24,518 bases of DNA from a virus. The stretch's first letter is position 1, and each line of letters begins with the position of its first letter. Of the stretch, positions 21,201 to 24,518 are shown in pieces. The position numbers and the translations under genes are program-made. The notes below the pieces were generated by a model, which was given only the letters and a program-made list of their open reading frames with translations, ran no database searches and was not told where the DNA came from. The stretch lies in the IMG/VR virus record IMGVR_UViG_3300017917_000396, positions 1 to 24,518 of that record. One strand, given 5' to 3'.

Positions 21201-23473
21201 GGGCTCATTTTAACTTCGTCTAATTCTACACTTTCACGCACAGGAACATTTTTCAAGTAGTGTGGGTTGATAGCAATAACATCACCTACCTTTAGTTTGC
21301 CACGACCATCGGCAGCCACAATGCGAATTTTGGTTTTCTTTGTGCTGGTGTCAATCACTTGCCCAACCACACTGTCGTAGCCTTGATACATGCGAGTCAA
21401 GTCTAGCAATTCTTCATTTACGTTGTATGTGGGATCAGTTTTGATCTTGCGTCCAGGACGTTGCACAGGATCTGCGGGATCAATGTCAGTGACATCCAGG
21501 CCAGTGGCTTCTAGGTCGCCAATGAATTTGTGTTCTGTATCTTCGTCGCCAAAGCTCACAATGGTACTGGGAGGTCCTTGACCAAAATCATGCTGGCCCA
21601 GACCCTTCATGTTGGCAATGTGTTGACCCAGTTTGTACCAGTCATAAACATCACTAACATCCACACGCACAGTGCCTTTGGGCATGGTGGGCTTGAACTC
21701 TGGTCCTGGCGGTGTTTGATTGCCCAAACTGTCTATACGACCTGTTTCTTTGAATTCACGTAGGGCGTTGCGTAGACCCTTGATCAACAAGTCAGGATGT
21801 CCTTGACTGTCTGTGTCTAATTTTAATTTGTTGGCTTCCTTGCCCACTTGACCAGGTTTGATATCCTGGGTGAGTGCCATGCTAAAACGTGGATCTTTGC
21901 TTTGTTTCTTTGTGGGAATATAACCTGATGCTGATTCATTCTGCGGCTCTGGCTTTTCCATTTTCTTTTGCAGTTGATACAAACGACTTTGATTCTTGGC
22001 ATTGGCTGATCCTGGACCTTGTCCTTGTGCTCGGATAAAGTTGCGTAGCTCTTGATCTAGTTCAGCTTGTACACCTTGCTTGGTCATGCCTTTTACAGTC
22101 TGTGCTGTGCGTCCCACAGTTTGTACATCCTTTGCAACCTGGCCTGTTGTGGTAGCACAACCAGGTGTGCCTGCTATACAGGCAGCTGCTGCAAGTCCTG
22201 CTGCTTTTTCTTTCCAACCTTCTTCGATGCCTGTTAGGTCATCGGCTTGTCCGTGTGCAAAATATTCTGGGTGCAGTCTAGCATAGTCGCGCATGAGTAT
22301 GCCAGCACGTGCATTGGCTTCGTTTTCGTACCGGCTACCAGTTTCTCCAGCATCTGCAGGCACTGCTTCACGCTCGTGCTGACGACGGTGTGTGAGTTCA
22401 TGAGCTACTGTACGCAACACATCCATGATGTGACGATTGCCCCAGGCCACTTCCAACATGTCACGATCATCTATGTAGCGACCAAAGGTCTTGTGTACTT
22501 CAGGCCACTGTGGATCACGACGCAATTTGATTGTGGGCAGTTTTTGTATTTTTAATTCTTTTACACAAAAATCCACAAAGTCTCTTAGTATTTGTTCGTC
22601 AGTGGGCGCATTGACTTTTTCTTCAATGCTTTCACCACCGCCATCTCCACCACCTGCGTCTGCAGAACCAGCATCGGATCCAGTGTCAAAATTGTAGCCT
22701 GGATACCAATATCCACCAAAACCGTATTTTACTTTTTTCTTTTTGGATTTCTTTTTACGACGCTCATTCAAACTCATTTCGGCATCCTGAGCCGCTGTTC
22801 TAGCATCATATAATTTTTTGATCAGGCCTTGGTTGCGCAACATTTTATAGGCCAAGTTCTCAGCGCCTAGTTCGCCATGTGCATCAAGTCCTGCCTGACG
22901 CATGTTTTTGATTTTCTTTGCCAACTCTGCAATAGCAACACCATCTTGGGAAGCAATGGCAGATTCAATTCTGTGTCCAAGGTCTTCAAACTTGCTCTTG
23001 ACTGCTTCATCGTTCACCGTGGCACGTATTTTACGTGGAATTTTAACCCAGTCATTGTTCATCACTGAGTATATGCCCTGACTCACTGGTTGCTTGCGGG
23101 CATCTTCTACATAGAGCTCTACATCGTAGCCACCAATGGTGATATTGTGTTGATCATTGTACTGATACTTTTTGGCATCAAACAATTCACGATAAACATC
23201 AGACTCGTCGGCCTGTGGAATATCTACCACTAGGTGTAAATCAATGTCTGAATAAGGTGTGTAAGTGTATCCGGCATTGGAGCCTGATACTGTGATGTCT
23301 TTTACTTCTATGTCACTTAGACCCAAAAACTCTTTGAAATCTTGAGCAATGACCATGAGTCGCTCACGCACCTCTGGTTTCATTTTGTCACCGGACCAGA
23401 TGGCAGGATTTAATTGGTCATTGAATTTAACAGCATCTGCTAAATTATAGGAATCTAATTCTGTGATGTTCAT
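18293..23473 (-). CDS. Giant multidomain protein: nucleotidyltransferase, HExxH metallopeptidase, amidoligase-like, tandem repeats
   Basis: A 1726-residue protein. Domains in order: nucleotidyltransferase fold, VSGSNAGYTYTPYSDIDLHL (62-81; D76, D78) with D117 in YDVELYVE; a Lys-rich and Gly/Asp-rich linker (235-290); a zinc metallopeptidase, VAHELTHRRQHE (H358, E359, H362) with YENEAN (382-387) giving the third ligand; a hydrophobic Ala-rich segment (424-441); an unnamed domain near 600-740 with a KOW/SH3-like strand set; an amidoligase-like (glutamine-synthetase-fold) domain from GFEAELIF (776-783) through GLEIVSPP (1049-1056), STGLHMGVS (1086-1094) and YIEFRSPGGDY (1187-1197); then about five repeats of some 50-70 residues (1285-1612). 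Sites like the gp21 cleavage motif (LNE 235-237, IEE 283-285 and 416-418, LDE 751-753) lie between domains, so it may be a polyprotein. It has a promoter but no clear ribosome binding site. First gene of the cargo operon. Confidence 0.85.
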   Translation of the reverse strand: MNITELDSYNLADAVKFNDQLNPAIWSGDKMKPEVRERLMVIAQDFKEFLGLSDIEVKDITVSGSNAGYTYTPYSDIDLHLVVDIPQADESDVYRELFDAKKYQYNDQHNITIGGYDVELYVEDARKQPVSQGIYSVMNNDWVKIPRKIRATVNDEAVKSKFEDLGHRIESAIASQDGVAIAELAKKIKNMRQAGLDAHGELGAENLAYKMLRNQGLIKKLYDARTAAQDAEMSLNERRKKKSKKKKVKYGFGGYWYPGYNFDTGSDAGSADAGGGDGGGESIEEKVNAPTDEQILRDFVDFCVKELKIQKLPTIKLRRDPQWPEVHKTFGRYIDDRDMLEVAWGNRHIMDVLRTVAHELTHRRQHEREAVPADAGETGSRYENEANARAGILMRDYARLHPEYFAHGQADDLTGIEEGWKEKAAGLAAAACIAGTPGCATTTGQVAKDVQTVGRTAQTVKGMTKQGVQAELDQELRNFIRAQGQGPGSANAKNQSRLYQLQKKMEKPEPQNESASGYIPTKKQSKDPRFSMALTQDIKPGQVGKEANKLKLDTDSQGHPDLLIKGLRNALREFKETGRIDSLGNQTPPGPEFKPTMPKGTVRVDVSDVYDWYKLGQHIANMKGLGQHDFGQGPPSTIVSFGDEDTEHKFIGDLEATGLDVTDIDPADPVQRPGRKIKTDPTYNVNEELLDLTRMYQGYDSVVGQVIDTSTKKTKIRIVAADGRGKLKVGDVIAINPHYLKNVPVRESVELDEVKMSPSALAKFASSPEAEGIRAGFEAELIFRDTAGDAEEQDMEPDYDMDERARTVDEVIDFFMNDEYGYGLSDRQADRLRNQLDEAYFEWRDDQIIDAFNRESEDLVREVWLEERPMDERILSALTDGMGLDDAEADQVMAAGNKAPRFTKNADQEEYKKENERYAQYLEAVDIADEILDEEVEASIDNQDGYYDQALDNFRDGYDADDSDFFNDIGLRWMSDVANEYSLDWPYYTGGGNSNYGSRDWDDIGVSLRNATGMPVKVSSGYHSQKRGDYYVIEPDGSLDPDDKNEEVGLEIVSPPMPLNQAIEQLQKVVEWANDPNEGNAYTNRSTGLHMGVSIPYKGGDVDYLKLILFMGDKYVLDKFGRAANTYTASAMEKLKQNVAGSKNRNDDKIASAMELMKNNLLELAQNYVQQGVGNSKYTSAHIKDGYIEFRSPGGDYLAKADEEINVLEDTMRRFAYAMYLAGRPDLERPEYYKKLYKLIAPEGNKDLELFSKFSAGEITAEQLKKQWAEKVISKEVPADNKKSNWRLYNRRTGEPVPGQDYSNYTELDAIERAKAKVSPASSMTDFNQTYELRDVGTNTGRWRVIRRDNHETLEIIDAATRGEASDQAYEKYTDVIPYYIEPYGGEQPSEPEPKLSRRAKLAKQIAQPRDYVIINKHSLLPFYTFRASTMSQAVDFSVTYLRDKGLDVENFSVQRASNAQQAIDNARDSRQIQQRLDPQVRDIDITVDQDSGQYEIVDRRTNRVMLQYSADSATDAGDKFNNWLRNQGMPIDTENYGYRAMASAATNQPQQARSANGVPLWDLYDQETGTVLRNIADHNEREAMQQALSWLRTVGAEDPDTYRERFAVRPKMSTATNESIDDAQKARNAMDAAAKKLGYANWAAVPQSAKNTVMQMAVNALKLDNGHYNMLDRKNKVKETKVTPVAPVRQDAMRTKYNQVPRKDDPAVNPAVIVKISPEAKKQKK
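18638..19621 (-). repeat. Tandem protein-level repeats at the C-terminus of the giant protein
   Basis: Residues about 1285-1612 hold roughly five related units that share a strand-turn-strand start and a helix with A/Y-x3-A: NWRLYNRRTGEPVPG, RWRVIRRDNHETLEI, DYVIINKHSLLPFYT, QYEIVDRRTNRVMLQ and LWDLYDQETGTVLRN, each followed by a helix (for example EREAMQQALSWLR). Units are diverged, so the repeat is visible in protein and not in DNA. Such repeats usually bind a ligand or partner. Confidence 0.6.
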
Positions 23474-23477
23474 AGTG

Positions 23478-23499
23478 TATTTATTGGATTATTATTATA
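23478..23499 (-). promoter_or_regulatory. Promoter region of the giant gene (extended -10 and late-like motif)
   Basis: Minus strand: TGTTATAAT (extended -10; TATAAT at 23499-23494) directly after the terminator of the upstream gene, without a clear -35. Eight bases further on is AATAAATA (23485-23478), 7 of 8 matches to the T4 late consensus, ending 4 bases before the ATG. No Shine-Dalgarno site is seen between the promoter and the ATG. Confidence 0.5.
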
Positions 23500-23504
23500 A
23501 CATC

Positions 23505-23535
23505 TTAAAGAAAAAGCCGCTGGCTCAGCGGCTTT
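23505..23535 (-). terminator. Rho-independent terminator after the glycosyltransferase gene
   Basis: Minus strand: AAAGCCGCTG, loop AGC, CAGCGGCTTT (23535-23513), a perfect 10-bp stem, followed by TTCTTT. It lies 19 bases after the glycosyltransferase stop and separates that gene from the cargo operon. On the plus strand the stem is not followed by a T-run, so it works in the minus direction. Confidence 0.9.
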
Positions 23536-23553
23536 GTTGGGGTCAAAAAAGAC

Positions 23554-24426
23554 TTATTTCTTTTTCTTTTTGCTGGCAGCCATGACTTTGCCTGTGACAG
23601 GGGCCGGTGGTTCTGCTGGTGCCACTGCTGGTGCTGTGGCTGGCTGTGTGGGTGTTGCTTGTCCTTGATTGGACAAAACAATGGCGTGCAAATCTTTGTA
23701 TAATTTTTCCTGTGCGCCATGGTCAAACACATAGGTACCCGAGTGCTTGAGTAGCACACGTTTGTCTACCCATACTTCGCCACCTAGATCACGCCAGTTT
23801 TCACAGAATGCCCAGTCTTCTGAATAGTAGCGATTTTCACGCACACCTGTGTCAAAGTAGGTCTTCATGTGAGCATCCAGCGCAGGGTCTAGACCAATGT
23901 CATTTTTGAATGGAATCACATGTGGATGCTTGTTTAGCTTTTCAAACACATGACGCTTGATCAACAAGAAACCTGTGCCTGTTTTTGATACTTCTTGAAG
24001 CGTGCCGTCTTCACTGGACTTGGCACCATCAAAGCCGTTGACACACCATTTGATTGGCAGACTTTTCATTGGGTATAAACCACCTATGACATCTTTGTCT
24101 GCATTTAACATAACCAACAAATGCCATGGTTCCCAACCAATGTCAGCGTCAATAAACATCAAGTGTGTGGAATCATTGTTGAGCAAGAACTTGGCAGTTA
24201 ATGTATTTCTAGCACGAGTGATCAAACTTTCATTGGTCATGGTTTCCATGGTCCAATCAATGCCCAATTGACGTGCAGTGTTGCCCCATTTGATAAAACT
24301 CATGAAAGTTGATTCTGTGAGCATGCCACCATAGCAAGGCATACAGATATGAACTTTTGTGGTTTTTAAATAATCAACGTTGACTTGTACAGTGTTTTGT
24401 TGCGGTTGTGATTGTGCTTCGCTCAT
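23554..24426 (-). CDS. Glycosyltransferase (GT-A fold, DxD)
   Basis: A 290-residue protein. Strand-turn VHICMPCYGGML (26-37) opens a GT-A Rossmann-like fold; LITRARNTLTAKFL follows; THLMFIDADIGWEPW has the DAD nucleotide-sugar/metal motif; DVIGGLYPMKSLPIKW is a conserved patch of this cyanophage-type family; YYSEDWAFCENW carries the ED catalytic-region acids. The last 40 residues are a Pro/Ala/Thr-rich linker and a Lys run (SKKKKK), absent from a typical GT and possibly used to tether it to DNA or membrane. It might glycosylate modified DNA bases, as T4 does, or surface glycans. The ATG has an AGAGGA site upstream. It forms its own transcription unit ended by a terminator. Confidence 0.82.
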   Translation of the reverse strand: MSEAQSQPQQNTVQVNVDYLKTTKVHICMPCYGGMLTESTFMSFIKWGNTARQLGIDWTMETMTNESLITRARNTLTAKFLLNNDSTHLMFIDADIGWEPWHLLVMLNADKDVIGGLYPMKSLPIKWCVNGFDGAKSSEDGTLQEVSKTGTGFLLIKRHVFEKLNKHPHVIPFKNDIGLDPALDAHMKTYFDTGVRENRYYSEDWAFCENWRDLGGEVWVDKRVLLKHSGTYVFDHGAQEKLYKDLHAIVLSNQGQATPTQPATAPAVAPAEPPAPVTGKVMAASKKKKK

Positions 24427-24435
24427 GCTTTCCTC

Positions 24436-24492
24436 TGTTGTAAAATGTGCGTATATTTACAACATTGTAGCATCAGGGGTTATTTTTTGCGA
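24436..24492 (-). promoter_or_regulatory. Promoter and 9-bp inverted repeat upstream of the glycosyltransferase
   Basis: Minus strand: TCGCAA (24492-24487), 17-base spacer, TACAAT (24469-24464), related to the TTGCAA promoters of dsbA and gp45. Just downstream is a perfect inverted repeat TGTTGTAAA-N11-TTTACAACA (24464-24436) that ends next to the ribosome binding site. The left arm includes TGTAAATA (24461-24454), a late-promoter-like octamer. The repeat could be an operator or a hairpin in the leader. Confidence 0.5.
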
Positions 24493-24518
24493 CCGGCACA
24501 GTGAGCTCGTTGGCTAAA
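24480..24518 (-). CDS. C-terminal end of an upstream gene (runs off the right edge)
   Basis: An open frame enters from the right edge and ends at TAA (24482-24480), giving FSQRAHCAGRKK. The basic, Cys-containing end is similar in style to the C-terminal modules in the cargo operon (for example WCANMKSGRQKNK), which is why I list it, but only 12 codons are visible and the assignment is tentative. Confidence 0.35.
   Translation of the reverse strand, partial: FSQRAHCAGRKK

Noticed and set aside
1-24518. Prophage in a bacterial chromosome, CRISPR arrays, insertion sequences
   Set aside because: No bacterial housekeeping genes, integrase, transposase, attachment site or regularly spaced direct repeats were seen; the window is continuous phage-type coding sequence on one strand.

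Overview
The window looks like part of the genome of a T4-like myovirus (Caudoviricetes), most likely from an aquatic habitat and related to the cyanophage/pelagiphage-type T4-like viruses. The main evidence is a family B DNA polymerase of T4 gp43 type with all exonuclease and polymerase motifs, a gp45-like sliding clamp, a T4 DsbA-like DNA-binding protein, and many small proteins starting with N-termini that resemble T4 capsid-targeting sequences. Every supported gene is on the minus strand, and most neighbours overlap by 1-11 bases (typically ATGA), so transcription runs from high to low coordinates in a few long operons. No tRNA, integrase, insertion sequence or CRISPR array was seen.

Layout in transcription order (right to left). 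(1) 24518-23505: the tail of an unseen gene, a GT-A-type glycosyltransferase with its own promoter region, and a strong intrinsic terminator. (2) 23473-8920: one long operon. It opens with a 1726-residue multidomain protein (nucleotidyltransferase fold, HExxH metallopeptidase, amidoligase-like domain, tandem C-terminal repeats). A run of proteins follows, many starting MRxxEFIxE or MIxxDLFE, the signature of T4 internal-protein/Alt capsid-targeting peptides that end at a gp21-type cleavage site. Within this run are a gene split by an in-frame TGA, an ADP-ribosyltransferase-like protein, a compact kinase-like protein, a Dps-like ferritin, a large coiled-coil protein with a ribosome-modulation-factor-like module, several Cys/Arg/Lys-rich modules and a GIY-YIG nuclease-methyltransferase fusion. 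(3) 8827-4054: replication genes (DsbA-like, gp43, a coiled-coil methyltransferase-like protein, gp45), with sigma70-like promoters in front of dsbA, gp43 and gp45. (4) 4054-1: a small unknown protein, a sulfotransferase-like protein, and a DNA-modification cassette with a DpdA-type transglycosylase, two unknown proteins and a QueD-like protein without the QueD catalytic cysteine, then the start of another gene.

Working model: the right and central part encodes cargo that is probably packed in the head by a T4-like targeting signal and injected with the DNA. Candidate activities include ADP-ribosylation, phosphorylation, proteolysis or peptide ligation, DNA condensation, DNA cleavage/methylation and effects on ribosomes. 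The left part copies the genome and replaces guanine with a 7-deazaguanine, which would protect phage DNA from nucleases. Replication and polymerase assignments are firm. The cargo model rests on N-terminal motif similarity and gene clustering, and functions of individual cargo proteins are inferred from motifs alone.
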